A stretch of DNA of 64,000 nt from Gavia stellata (taxonomy: Eukaryota > Chordata > Aves > Gaviiformes > Gaviidae). This document shows, piece after piece, positions 23,501 to 35,086 of this stretch (its first letter is position 1; each line of letters opens with the position of its first letter). Below the pieces are notes generated by a model, which did no database searches, was not told where the DNA came from, and was given only the letters and a program-made list of their open reading frames with translations. Position numbers and translations under genes: made by a program. The stretch lies in NCBI RefSeq assembly GCF_030936135.1, contig NC_082595.1, positions 10,330,430 to 10,394,429 of the forward strand. Direction: 5' to 3'.

Positions 23501-25263
23501 TCTACATTTCATGGACAATTTATTAAGCTAAAACCAGAACACTGATGTCAAGGTTTACAACACAAGTTTAGCTTAAAACTGCTGCTATCCTTTTTCAATC
23601 TACCCTCTAACTGAAAATTTAGGCTCTTCTGAATATGCCTATTAGTGATACAGCCAGAAACTGCTCATGCATTCCCAAACATTAACAAAGTTGTTTTCCT
23701 GAATGCTGTGAAATGGCAAAAATATGTCTTATGTATCAGGCAGTCACTGGGAAGTAGCTGATACTAATTTACCCCACAGCAATTATTTTCTTGTGCCCAA
23801 ATTCCAGAAGTCAAGCAGAGGCCAAGCACTCAAATTTTCAGGCTTGAAAAAGTTAAAAAGCAATTAGAAATGCAGTATCCTTATTTGTAGTGGTGTTATT
23901 GTTCCTCCTGTAGAATATGTTCCATTGAAAGAGCAATGTATTTTCATAACTATTTCCAAACTTTAATTTTATCTTGCAGATAATGCCATATTTGTACAAA
24001 AAATGGCTCAGAAGGTGCCTTTTTGTTTCAGTCCAGGGCACATCACAAAATAAAGGAAACCCAGCTATAGAGTGCTGCTTTCAGGGTGTAATTAGCTTTC
24101 TGACACTCCTCGTTGGATTATTTCAGTGATATCAATTCCTGGTTATGTCCTTCTTCCAAACCTCAAAATGGTATCTAAGCCACCCCCCAAAGAAAACCAC
24201 AAGTCAATCCATCTTTGTAAAACTTGAGCCCAAGGTTAGGAGTCTGAAATGAACAATGTAGAATGTTGCCAAAATATCAACACTTCTAAAATAAACCTAG
24301 AATTTTAATGTACAGCAGGCACACAGTTAAGACCTCCAGATTTTCTTTTTTTAATGTTTTAAACCATGTATTTCAGTCTCTAAAGGAAAAAAAAAAAACA
24401 CTATTATTTTATAATGCATTTAAATCTTGGTTATGATTTTCAATGCAAAAGTTGATCTCTTGATGCAGAGAAAATCTACATGGCAGGAGTGCATCAGGTA
24501 CTTGTCTTCCAGATGCGTTGTTTAAACAAGAAAGCTACAGCAGCTTAAGTAAGGGATTTCAGAACAAAAGATCTGAAGTTCCAGCTGAGCCAGAAATGAA
24601 CTATTTTAGCAGGATGTTAAACAAACCTCAATAAGCTGGACTTGAAAGAAAGTAGTCAGAGAGTCACATGTTTAAATTTCTTGATTGAAAGCTATTTGAG
24701 AATACAGCGGAAAATGTAAACATCCTCTTCCTCCTATGCAGTCCTCATTCCAGCAGCATTTGCCCACTCCCCCCCCCAAGAAAAAGCCATAATCCCACCT
24801 GGAGAAGGAGCGCTTGCAACACAAGGCACTTAAATGAAATTTGTTTGTAGCTCCAGGTGTTTGTCTGGCCACCTCAATTTTGGAATATGACTGCCCACAG
24901 TAGGCATGTTTGCCCGTGACCTGGATTCAATTTTTGATGTACTGACAGGAATATAGAAGTATACTCTTAAGTATCAGAGAAAAGTTCTGAATTTTAAAAT
25001 ATGAGTAATGAACTCCTCTACTGTAAACAACAGAAATGCAGGATTCTGGGTGTCTCCATCCATATAAAAGGTGCAGAAATGTACATCTGGTACTTCTGTC
25101 ATGCTGCCATCTGGTTTTCCTTTTCTAGTTAGCCATCAATTTCATGTACATAATGGAATTGTACCCCTGGGCTTCCTATCAAAGCAAGCGGGGGAAAAAT
25201 TATGTACACAAAATAAGTTTTGTGTACAAAAAAAAAGCATGTGAACAAATACAGTTGGTAAAG
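20570..25263. other. Region between FLVCR1 and the TATDN3-like exons
   Basis: After the CpG island, from about 21.3 kb, the sequence becomes AT-rich and I see no supported gene. A small plus-strand frame at 22882-23094 (70 codons, ending with a charged stretch) has no start context, splice evidence or family resemblance I can defend. Mammals have the small gene SPATA45 in this interval, on the opposite strand to FLVCR1; I cannot recognise an orthologue. Confidence 0.5.
21627..21677 (+). repeat. Short degenerate ACCCTAAA repeat
   Basis: Three copies of ACCCTAAA and one GCCTAAA are spaced by AT-rich linkers. It resembles telomere-type sequence only superficially (vertebrate telomeres are CCCTAA) and is best treated as a local low-complexity repeat. 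Confidence 0.6.
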
Positions 25264-25269
25264 TTTATT
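25264..25269 (-). promoter_or_regulatory. Possible polyadenylation signal of the TATDN3-like locus
   Basis: Plus-strand TTTATT is AATAAA on the minus strand, about 165 bases beyond the end of the exon 10 homology. Whether the locus is transcribed is unknown. Confidence 0.3.
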
Positions 25270-25433
25270 GGATTATTATTCACTGAGATTAACAGGCTCT
25301 TCATATATTACAAAAAGTGTAACCTCCATCTGAATCCTTTATACATAGTAAGAAAAGTATATATGCCCACAAAAATTAATAAAAAGCATGGTCTGCAGAA
25401 GGGTTTTCTTGGATGAACGTTTTTCAGAGGCAC

Positions 25434-25579
25434 TTATTCAGTCAAACATTGGTTAACTTGGGGGAAAAGCTTCAAGGCATTTTTTGTTCTTACTTCACAA
25501 ACTCTTTCCACTGATACTTGCCTTTCACCACAGCAATGTGCTGGAAGACAATCCTGATTTTCTCTGGTTCATTTCTTTC
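25434..25579 (-). pseudogene. TATDN3 exon 10-like block (2-base frameshift)
   Basis: Acceptor TATCTTTTAG, then ERNEPEKIRIV to VVKGK in frame with TATDN3. After a 2-base insertion the homology continues in another frame as VSVERVCEVRTKNALKLFP, ending at TAA 25434-25436. In the original frame a stop occurs at 25490-25492. Total 146 bases, TATDN3 exon 10 plus two. Confidence 0.78.
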
Positions 25580-27180
25580 CTAAAAGATAATCAACAAAGT
25601 GCTTTTGTGAGAGAGATCAAGTGACATCAACCTGACCCATCAAAGGACCGTGGGACAGAAGTGATTAGGGAAGCCACGCAGATGCAGCCAGCTGCATCTG
25701 AGCTGGTTGGCTCGGTTCACCTATAGCCCAAGGAACTGCTAGGCTGCAGTTCAGCTCATCCTAAATAGTACACCAGGGAGATATTGCAGGTTTCCACTAA
25801 CACAACCCATTTATCAACTCAGCATGTAAGAATTCAGTGATGTGAGAGGAATTGCTCCCGAAGAGTTTTCTCTACTGGCTGTAACGGGATCCCAAGTGAC
25901 TAACTCAGATGTAGCCTTCTGTGGATGCAGAATGTCCACCGAGAGCTCCTGCTCCCTGCCCCATCTATGGAGGAATATATAGCAATGTTGAAGCAATTAG
26001 CTGGTGAAACCACCATTCAGAGCAACAAGGATAAAATGTCCTCTCCACTCCTAGGAGGTCTCAGATAACTTCAGAGCTACAACAATTTAAAGCACTATAC
26101 TCGTGAAAAACCACCGTAACGTAACTTAAATTTTCCAACTCTCTTTCACTACCTGATTCATTGCAACTTACCTGCCTGGTCCATGCACACATGTCCTTTG
26201 AAAATTAAATAGAAGGGACATGTGAATTTGGAGCTATTAAGAGCCTAGTACAGAAATGTGCGTGTATTTTAGAGACAGATTGCTCACCCAAGCTTGAGAA
26301 ATGTTGCTACTTTTACTATTGAGGAAAACAAAATATTTAATAACAGCTTGAAGTTCCCAATTTCTCTCTGAAAAGGTTATCAGCAGGAAGAGAGCCATGT
26401 TCTTTAAAGGTCTACATCCATTTGACGGGGAAGATGCTGGCTGACCTCAGCTTAACTAAAAATCAGCAGGAATTTTTTTGTTTAGACTGAATAACAATAA
26501 AAGATGCCTGCCCAAGACCCTGACTGCGCCAGTACATTATGGAAAATGCATTAACATTCCAGCAGCATTAATCATTTTAACAGGAATTCAGCCAGACACC
26601 AAGGGAGACTGTCCTTGTTGGAGCTCCTGTGTTGGGAAAGCACTCCAAGCATTCTCCAAAGTCCCTTTTGAACATTGTAGCACCCCTAGCAAGATATAAA
26701 CTATTTCAGATTAGCTGCAAACCCAGAATCTCTCACAGAAAATTCCCTCCCTTTTATTACCAGGGGAGACAAGCGAAGTCTCCCTATCAGCCATGCCGTT
26801 AGTGCCACAGCTGCCAGCCAGTGGGCAGCTCCTCTGCTAGGACAACCCCAGAGCTTCTAGAGCTTTTTGCGTGTAAGTGACAACATCTACTCCATCCAGA
26901 TGTTTAGAAGGCAGGACAGAGCTTGGCCTCCTGCTTCCATCTCCTGTCTGCGCACTGACCCACTCAACACTACGCCCAGCCCCTGAGAGCACCGCTGGGA
27001 AAGGCGGGCACTCAGCACCTCCGGCACTCACCCAGCACCTGACATCCCTGAGGTGTCCACAAATACGTTCATCAGTGTGTTTTTCTGGAGCCGTGGTCAA
27101 TAATGTCAGCCCAACAGCTGAAGTGTTGACTTACGAATTGTTTCTCTACCTTGTGAGATCCCTGTGGCTCTTACATATAT

Positions 27181-27492
27181 ACAGAATCATAGAATCTTTT
27201 AGGTTTGAAAAGACCTTTAAGATCATTGAGTCCAACCGTTAACCTAGCACTGCCAAGTCCACCATTAAACCATGTCCCTAAGTGCCTCATCCACAGGTCT
27301 TTCAAATACCTCCAGGGATGGTGACTCAACCACTTCCCTGGGCAGCCTGGTCCAATGCTTCACAACCCTTTCAGTGAAGAAATTTTTCCTTATATCCAAT
27401 CTGAACCTCCCCTAGCGCAACTTGAGGCCGTTTACTCTCATCCTATCACTTGTTACTTGGGAAAAGAGACCGACACCCACAACACTCACCCA
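27181..27492 (-). mobile_element. CR1 LINE 3' fragment
   Basis: Starts with AGAATCATAGAATC, the reverse complement of the CR1 3' end motif, and continues with the typical CR1 block (AAGACCTTTAAGATCATTGAGTCC; then GGTGACTCAACCACTTCCCTGGG), so the element is inserted in minus orientation. It is 5'-truncated, as usual for CR1. It sits between the exon 10-like and exon 9-like TATDN3 blocks, and a T-rich/TA-rich simple stretch follows it. Confidence 0.93.
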
Positions 27493-27687
27493 TTTATATA
27501 AAAATATATATATATTTTTTTTTTTTCATGTTTTAAAAAATAGTAAGACCAGGTCAGTAAAAAAGAACATATGTAAATGTTACATAGCACTAATGCTCTT
27601 AAATTGCATGAACTTTAGAGAGAATATAGGAAAAGGATTTTAAAGGAGCCTAAATATGGGGAGTAATCTACATGTTTTTCACTATAC

Positions 27688-27762
27688 CTCTTTGTTTGGA
27701 GCAAGGGAAGGGGAATCAGTCTCCAAGCAAATGTTCTCCAGTGGAATCAGTTTAATCCACTT
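27688..27762 (-). pseudogene. TATDN3 exon 9-like block
   Basis: Reads KWIKLIPLENICLETDSP to APNKE at GTATAG, matching [19 protein letters not shown] of TATDN3 and keeping the catalytic-metal Asp of ETDSP. The acceptor used (GGTGAGAG) has almost no pyrimidine tract, and the block is 75 rather than 81 bases. Confidence 0.72.
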
Positions 27763-29041
27763 CTCTCACCAGTACAGCCAGGACAGAATAGCCCATGAGA
27801 AGGTCAGTCTCACTACAGCAATCAATATAGCAACATGCAAAATAACTACCAGCTCTGCTAGAATGGCATTCAGACTGTTTAAGCCTTTGGAGATAATCCT
27901 ATATTTCCAATGAACTGCAAACACAGGCTGAACAGAGTATTTATGTCCCTTAAGACCTCCGACAGTATCAACAGCTTATAGCTTTTAGAAACCTTAGGAG
28001 GGGAATGAAGAGGAAATAACCTGGGTCCTGAGAATAACTCTGCTTTGTGTCCTTACTTCTCTCCGCTGGCTGTACAACAACCTCGGGCTCCTAGGAGCTA
28101 CGCACAGGACAAAAGTGATGTTGGGTGCCAGAAAGCAGACTCGCAAAGCTGCTGAAAAGACACAGATCCATTTAACGCACTGGTGAAAGAACAGCACAGC
28201 CACGACCCGGCTGGCAGCGCGGGAGCACCGTGCTCAGAAATGTCCCAGCATCCCTCCTCCCAGCCTAAGTGAAGGGATGGGGAGAGCTCATTAATTGCCT
28301 CCTTTTCCCTAGGCAGATTTAGCACTCGGTGACACTCCTGTCAGCTCAGCTCTTCCCAGGGTAAATGTCTGAGCACTGGAAGCAAGACTTTGTGCCTCCA
28401 TCAGGCCAGAGGGAGGTGATGGAGCAGCCAGAGCCTGGGGCAAGAGCAGAGCCTGGGCGATGTTTGGATGGATGGTGGTGAAGGTGAAGCTCCCACTGCT
28501 TCCTGACAAGGGGTTGGCTTGGGAGAGGCTGCGCTTTTGAGGGACCAAAGTTACTTACATTTTTGGGAAACTTTCTTTCATTTATAAACACCAAACCATT
28601 TCACTGTGAATTTCATACTGAGCTTTCAGCTGAGAAGTGTTGAAATGTTTGGTTTTACCTGGGAAATACCAAAAAAAAAAATCAGCCTCTCATTTCAAAA
28701 TGGGCAGCTTTGTTTGAAAACAACAGCCTGTGAGAGGTTCAGCTTCAAACTGTGATGTGAGGTTTCTTTTTCACGTTTTTTTCCAAAATCAAAAAAATCC
28801 CAGTGTCTCATTTTCACTCCAAAGGAAAACAAGTTTATGGGGGCATTGACATTTTTCATGGCATGGCAGTCACCCCCCACCAGCCACAGCCAACCCCCCA
28901 TCCCTGCTAGTATCACTTTTCCTTCTGCATTGATTCAGGTACTGGAAAACGATAGCTGGAAGAGAAGGCAAAAGGCCAAGGCTCATGCAATCCAATTATA
29001 ACCCTGCTCAAATGGCTCCCAGGAACTCTGCAAGGACTAAC

Positions 29042-29160
29042 CTGATCATGCCGTGTAACAGCCAGAAGAAAAGAAAAATAATAGCCAGGTTGTACCCCTT
29101 CCAGAAAGACAGACTGTCTCCCAGCAAAGTACACAAGAAATGCAGGGAGCTGGGATCAGG
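29042..29160 (-). pseudogene. TATDN3 exon 8-like block (nonsense, lost His)
   Basis: Reads FAGRQSVFLEGVQPGYYFS to TRHDQ at donor GTTAGT, matching [19 protein letters not shown] to RSEQ of TATDN3. From the best acceptor (CTCTGCAG) it is 119 bases against 113, in frame, but the first full codon is TGA. A 4-codon insertion sits where HAFDG should be, and the metal-ligand His is gone. Confidence 0.7.
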
Positions 29161-30042
29161 CTGCAGAGTTGAACAACCCAAACACTGTGCATCAGGTTTT
29201 CTTATAGCAGGGCAAGACGACTCCAAGATTATAGTCAGTGCTACAGTCACTGAAAAATGCAAAGCTTGGATTTGTTAATCCTGCCCTCCATTTGGTAAAA
29301 CGGCTGCTGAGATTCCCTCAGCCCACTGGTAGGTAGGCAAGTACCACCAAATTAACTTCTTATCAATCACCAGAGGACTGGTAATGGGCATCTTTTTCAA
29401 GTAGCACCTGCCTGCTCCATATTTGGACTTGGAAATACAGGAAAACTCTTTGCTGTAATTGCTGTCTTCCAGGTCCACAGCCCCTTTTTTCTGTCCTGTT
29501 GTCTTCTGCCATGCTTATTTTTTAAGGTATGCATAAACCTAATTGTTTTTAAATGAGTGGAAAGGATATACATTTTTTCCCCATTAGGTAAGTAAAGTTT
29601 GGGATAGACACATCTGCTTAAAATAGTCCACAAGGAGAAAAAAAGCCTCATGAAAACATACTTTCCTACCCTAATTCAAAAAACCCCACCATATTGGGTA
29701 ATGCTGAGGCAGCAGCTGTTTTGCTCCACTACCTTCACCATTCCCCCCAAAGTTACAGTACTTTCCTTGGTCTCCGTTTCACTGATTTTCCATCTGACAT
29801 ACTTCTTCGGGTGTACTATGTGACTACTTATGTTACTAGGTCAGTACTAAGTAGCACCCCTGTGCTTTCCACCCAACTCTCTTGACATTACTGAGTCTTG
29901 AGACATATATTCAAGGCAGACATGCATTACCATCACCTCTGTGTAAGCAGAGGCAATGAGTGCAGTTCTTGTATGTGAGCAGAGTCATCTCACAGATCAC
30001 TTCCAAAAAAATAAATTATTTCTAAGCCCAGGTCCTGTACAC

Positions 30043-30098
30043 ACTGTTGCTTCAGGAAAGCAATCGCCTGTCTGCTGGCTGAGCAAGGATGCACGTTT
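30043..30098 (-). pseudogene. TATDN3 exon 7-like block (intact frame)
   Basis: Acceptor TTGAGCAG, one base, then NVHPCSASRQAIAFLKQQ and one base at GTGTAC. Same 56-base length and phase as TATDN3 exon 7 ([18 protein letters not shown]), 10 of 18 residues identical, keeping the metal-ligand His. Confidence 0.72.
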
Positions 30099-31922
30099 CT
30101 GCTCAATGCAAACACGTGCCTTAGAAAAGCAGAGTGACACTGAGCGAGTTCATCGTTTTTATCTTAAAGACTAGTTTGTTTACTTTTAAAAAGCAATAGC
30201 CTTCCATTAGCAATAAAGAGCAGCTGTGGAGGTGAGCAGAGTTAAACTTGGCACTCAGAGCACAGTGGAGAGATAGGAGCACGGGTCACTCAGGAAGACA
30301 GCCATGTGCGGTTCAGGGGAAGGCTTTGCACCCTCTTGCTGTGTACAGCCATGATAGCTGTGGAAAAGCAAGGCAGACCTGTTCTTTTTCCTTCTAGTTT
30401 TCCTTCTGCTTCCATCAGTTCTGGTGGTGGTGCACATCCACCAAACACATACTAAGATGACGGCACTGAACAGTTACCATGGAGGGCACTGCTTGGTCTG
30501 CATCCTTTTGCTATTGGAAGAGTGAGGGAAAGGACCTCAGCTGGTTTGCAATCACAGATTGACTCTACAGGGCAGGCAGTCTAGGGAAGGATACTATCCT
30601 ACAATGATTTCCCAAACCAAACACAGACAGATCTCCCTTTCCATGGATCCAGATCCCTAATTTTTGTGGATTTAGCAGCATAAGGCATGTCACAAGTCAC
30701 ATGCAAATGTTTCAAGTCCCCCTTTACACTGACTGTCTCCTGATGTTGTTTTGAGCAGATCCTTACAGCCAGAGGGCACAGAGTGAGCAGGGGCTGCGCC
30801 GACTTGCTCTGGACTGGACAGAGACCAAAAGCAGCAGGCTGGAATAAACACTCAGCCCTTTTTTCCAGCCCCACCTTTGTATCTGCTGTGCCATTTCCAA
30901 AGGGTATAAGTGGAATAGCTGGCCATGGACTGTACCCAAAACACCCTCTCCTGATCACTCAAACTGACTTATGGCCAGGTTACGTGGACGGTGCACAGCA
31001 AAGCAGTAGTGCTCCAGAAAATCTGATCCTTGATTTCCTCCAAATATTTGTTTTCCAGCGATTGCTGCTGGCCATGCGTTATTTCATTTTTGTTGCTATT
31101 TGCATCTCCCTGACGTTTAAGAGAGTCTTTCGCAAGCGTTGGCTTAAATTTAACTCGTTTTTATTCTGTCAGTGCCCTGGGCACTTATGTGAATACAGCT
31201 ATGACCCTTCCCCCTGTATATAAACTGCATGCAGCACACTTATTTATATTAATAAGAAGATAAGCTTCTTTGTCCCATCCTTCCTCCTCCACTGCAAGTT
31301 ACATATATGAAGGGCTGAAACCTTGAGTCAAGAAGGAGGTTTTAAGAGTAACTGGACAGGAGGCACATCTGCTCCTGGGCATCATGGGCAAGTCACTAGC
31401 CAAGTTCCCTGGAAGTCAAAGCAGGCCCTCTTCCATTTTTCTCCCCTTGTTGCAATGAGAACCTTTCCTCTGCTACGTCACATAGCACGGGAGAGAAAAT
31501 GAAGCCTTGAGAGTAATTAGCACAAGTCTAAATCCTGAGTGGTCCTTTTAGGGAAGCATAACCCAGTTATCACTGAAAGGATGGTGTGGGTACTAACAGA
31601 AAAAGGTGAAGAACCATAAAAAGAAGTTTCCTTTGGGAGAAAGGCTAGGAAGTCTCCCACATCCTTAGCAGAAGCACGGCTGGAAAGGAACATTTTTCTA
31701 GTTCACATTTGGCAAAGACACCACGCTCCTAGTTTTAAGTGCTCACAAGCATTGTTATTTTTTCATCTCAAGCCATTGAACACTTGGATAAGTTCAAACT
31801 TCAAAACAACCCCTACTGTTCTTTAGAGGAGGCCTGTGGAGCTGCGATGCAGGAAACAGGTGCCGAGCCTAGTTAAAGTCCGATGTACGAAGGAGACACT
31901 GTGTGAAAGGTTTCTGATTCAC

Positions 31923-32032
31923 ACCGGCAAGTACAGTTGTTTTGCTGTAGCCAGCTGCAGCGCAAGGACTCTCTGCTGCTCCTCGTATTGCTGAGGTGGG
32001 GATTCAAGCCGTGGAGTGAAGTCCAGCCCAAC
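31923..32032 (-). pseudogene. TATDN3 exon 6-like block (intact frame)
   Basis: Acceptor TTTGTGCAG, then [15 protein letters not shown] to QLYLP plus two bases at donor GTGAAT. It has the same 110-base length and 0-to-2 phase as TATDN3 exon 6, with 19 of 36 residues identical and no stop codon. Confidence 0.8.
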
Positions 32033-32569
32033 CTGCACAAAGAGCCAGTTAAGACTTCACAAAACGCGATGAACTTCAAACTGTGGGGTTCTAATGCCTT
32101 TGCTAGCTTAATTTTCTCAGGAGAGTGGCAGAAGCTCTTAGCAATGAAGAAACAGAGCAGAAAACAGCACCCTCCAAAAGGCAACATACCTGGAAATACA
32201 GTAACATATGAATAATAAAAATCAAGAAAATGTGACATCAGCTAGAAAAATACCCCTGGTAAAGATCTGAAGTAGCTTCTCTAGCTTCCCCACAATGTTT
32301 TCTTTGCAGGAAGCCAGCATTTCAGACATCGCCTATCAATACGCCCCCCTTGTAGGATTTCGCAATTTTCATTTTACTCCTGCATGGATGTTTAGCCAGG
32401 AAAATAAAGTTTTGGGGTTTAATCCCAACTCATTTCGTATCTATCCATAGAGAGGAATGTAAGCGGCCAGAAGTTACAATGAGTTACATGCACCTTAACA
32501 CAGTTTGCATATAGTCAAATCAAGCAAACTCAAGCAAACTCTGGTTATGCAGAAATCAGAGCAGGTTAC

Positions 32570-32632
32570 CTCACCGCTGGCCACCAGCTTATCTTTGTAT
32601 TTCTCAGAGAGTGGGAGGACAGATTCCACGTC
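32570..32632 (-). pseudogene. TATDN3 exon 5-like block (intact frame)
   Basis: Acceptor TTATTACAG, then DVESVLPLSEKYKDKLV and ASGE at donor GTAACC. 63 bases, identical in length and phase to TATDN3 exon 5, with 13 of 21 residues the same, including the terminal Glu that is a metal ligand in the TatD family. Confidence 0.78.
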
Positions 32633-35000
32633 CTGTAATAAACCACCTCACGTGCTTTGTGAAGACTGCTGGATGCTACGCTGAGCCGTGTCAAACAAAA
32701 CCACACGCAACTGTATTTTTGTGCATCTTGAAATGCAAATCATGAAAGTCACAGTCTAGGACAGAGGGGGTCAGTCTACTGTATTAACAACAGCTTCTGA
32801 ATAACCTAATTAGTCATCCCTTTAAGAAGAAAATTAAAAGATAGGTTGAAAGAGGGTTGGAGGGATGCTAGTCCGGGTCACTCTGCTAGTCAGCAGAGGA
32901 AGAAAGACCCCATTCTTCCTAATTTGGCTGAACTGAGGGGAAACCTCTGAGAAAGGCATCTTCGCAACTTAATAGGTCCCTGGCAGCCTGGTCCTGGGTG
33001 GTGTCCTCCCCAGAGGAAAGGCAGTTGTCAGTGCCAGGGAACAGGTCTCATTGAACCAACCCACCAGACCAGTCCCACGAATCACTGCCTTTTCATCCGA
33101 GCCCTTCATCTCCGGGCTATTGAAGAGCACAGGATCACGTTCAGGAGCTGCACCGGCAAACAGCATATGGACACAACAATTTCCCATGCTCCCTGCCCTC
33201 AGCTCTGGTAAAACTTCACTGTGGGCTTCCAGCAATGAGACGCCCATCCAGTACCGTGTGGGACGGAGGGTAAGTGGGAAGGTGACTTCTCCCCATCCTT
33301 GGGAGATGGGGGCAAGACAGCCTCTACCAGCAGGGCTCCCACTGAACCTCAACTCTATCTGTCACGGTTGGCAACAGAGTCAGCACTTACCCTCCTTGAC
33401 TGATGCCCCAGCATTCACCCTCCCCTGCCACAGATCTGCATTCACTAAGCCAGCAGGGATGAAGCAAGACCACTGTGTGTAGCTGTACCTATTCAAAAAA
33501 AGGGCATCCTAAGGACTCCAAGAGGAAGCTCTGAGCATCCTGATGCCACAGCAGCCTCCAGGTGCCGATCAAGAAACAATCTCTTTGGATAAATGGTCAC
33601 ACACACACACAGAGATTGGCAATGGATGCGCTGCACTCACTGGAAGTACAGAAGGGATGATTTTGGAGAGCGCTAACATCTGCTCGTGCATATTATATAC
33701 CACGTTAGCCCATCGCATGTGCACTTGCCATTGCCTCAACTCAGCACAGAGGTCTTGTATAGTACAGAGCTGAGTTTCCACCCTGACTTTCCAAGGCAGG
33801 AATAATGACCCCTAAAGAGAAGGGAAGTTATCTAGTGATGCTTTGAATGGAACTCCCCACATAGTGCTCCATTTAACTTCTTCCCACAGTGCTCGCTCCA
33901 TTTGTTTGCTTCCTCCCCCTTTGTTGTGTGTCCAAAAATGTTCTGAGCACAAAAATGCTCTCTATATATTTATAGCAATAAGCCAGTGCCAATCAGGACT
34001 TCAAAGCTGCCCTCTCCAGGCAGTGCACTTCACAAAGGCAGACCTTCCTGACAGATAATCCCAGGTCTTTTCCATTTCATGGGTTCACCAGTGGTCATGT
34101 GCTGAGCAGACCCGGGAGGCCCCAAGCAGCAGGTCCAATTCCACCCAGGAGACACAGCATCCAACATTCACACATTCCCATGGAAATCAGTTAACATGGT
34201 TGTGCTGCCTCCTAGCCCACATCCACAGCTCACAGTTTTTGACAATGGCCAACAAAATCTGGCAGACGGACAGAGCTCTTGGAGATACAAAGTTCCTACA
34301 AGGTTTGTGAGAGTTGGTGGCCATGTAGATGACACCGACCCTCTCCATTCCCCCTCGAGGCTACCAAGAGGAGGCACACACCCAGCTGCTGAGTCTGACG
34401 CCAGCAGCTATCCAAACACAACCTACCCAGCTCCGGACTAATCTCAACAGATGCTATTTCTTGCCTAAGTGGCAATCCAACAAGCGCAGGGAGGCAACAC
34501 AGAAGAGAGCTGGGGAATTACAGGGAGGCCACAGGGACACAGAAGAAAGCCGAGGTACTGTGGTGGGCAGAGCCCAGAGGGCATGCAGAAGAGCTGCTGG
34601 TACCATGGCAGGGATCAGGGAGACACACAGGGAGCTGGAAATGCAGCACGGGGAGTGCTGGGCTGTAATGGGAGCATCACAGGACATGGGTAGGAGACTG
34701 GGATTGCTGTGGTGAGGCGGTCATAAACCCCTGGGGGAAAGAAGATGTATTGGTTGTGCTGCTTGCAAGATAACTTGTCTTCTATCAACACAGGACACGT
34801 GTACTTTATCTAAGCTGCGGTTGGGCACTGACAAGGAGCCAAGTGTCTGTTTGCACACTCTGGTGACAGACTATACAGCCCTGGCACAGTCAAAATAGCG
34901 GACGCAAAATCTGAACGTGCATATTAAAGAAGTTAAACCCAGTGTCCACACCCTCTCACAGAAATACAAAATACACGTGGGAAGGAGCCAGGCACCTCAC

Positions 35001-35086
35001 CTGGACCGTGGCGCGGCGTTGCGCTGCCCATCTGCTCCGCTCCGAATCAGATGAACCCCAAAACACACAGTGATGAGCCAGCATGC
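35001..35086 (-). pseudogene. TATDN3 exon 4-like block
   Basis: The 3' end reads AQRRATVQ up to a GTGAGG donor in phase 0, matching EQRSVTLK at the end of TATDN3 exon 4. In another frame just upstream lies C-F-G-V-H, matching CLGVH. A CCCCCCAAAG acceptor gives 86 bases against 85 in TATDN3. The split frames imply a small indel within the block. Confidence 0.45.

Larger units (their letters stand above)
25434..35086 (-). pseudogene. Decayed tandem duplicate of TATDN3 (exons 4-10 homology)
   Basis: Seven minus-strand blocks resemble TATDN3 exons 4-10 in the same order: 35086-35001, 32632-32570, 32032-31923, 30098-30043, 29160-29042, 27762-27688 and 25579-25434. Exons 5, 6 and 7 have exactly the parent lengths (63, 110, 56) and phases, with GT/AG sites, and preserve the metal-ligand Glu of GEVGLDF and the His of NVH. 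Lesions: the exon 8 block has a TGA just after its split codon and lacks the His of LLHAFDG; the exon 9 block is 6 bases shorter with a poor acceptor; the exon 10 block has a 2-base insertion causing an early stop; the exon 4 block is one base longer. Identity to TATDN3 is only about half (19/36 in exon 6), so the duplication is old. Exons 1-3 were not found with confidence. A diverged expressed gene with different splice choices is the alternative. Confidence 0.68.

Noticed and set aside
29397-29651. Minus-strand frame ending MEQAGAT, similar to the TATDN3 exon 7/8 junction KEQ-GAT
   Set aside because: A true exon 7-like block and exon 8-like block were found elsewhere; this is a short coincidental match without the NVHSRSAG part.
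30370-30440. Minus-strand DVHHHQN string considered as the exon 7-like block
   Set aside because: It contains stops and poor splice sites. The block at 30043-30098 fits in length, phase and sequence.
33181-33300. Minus-strand MGVSLLEAHSEVLPEL as the exon 4-like block of the TATDN3 copy
   Set aside because: Weak match. The block at 35001-35086 matches the exon end and donor phase better.
34480-34700. Purine-rich, repetitive-looking GGGAGGCCACAGGGACAC-type stretch
   Set aside because: No consistent unit or period could be defined; not called as a minisatellite.
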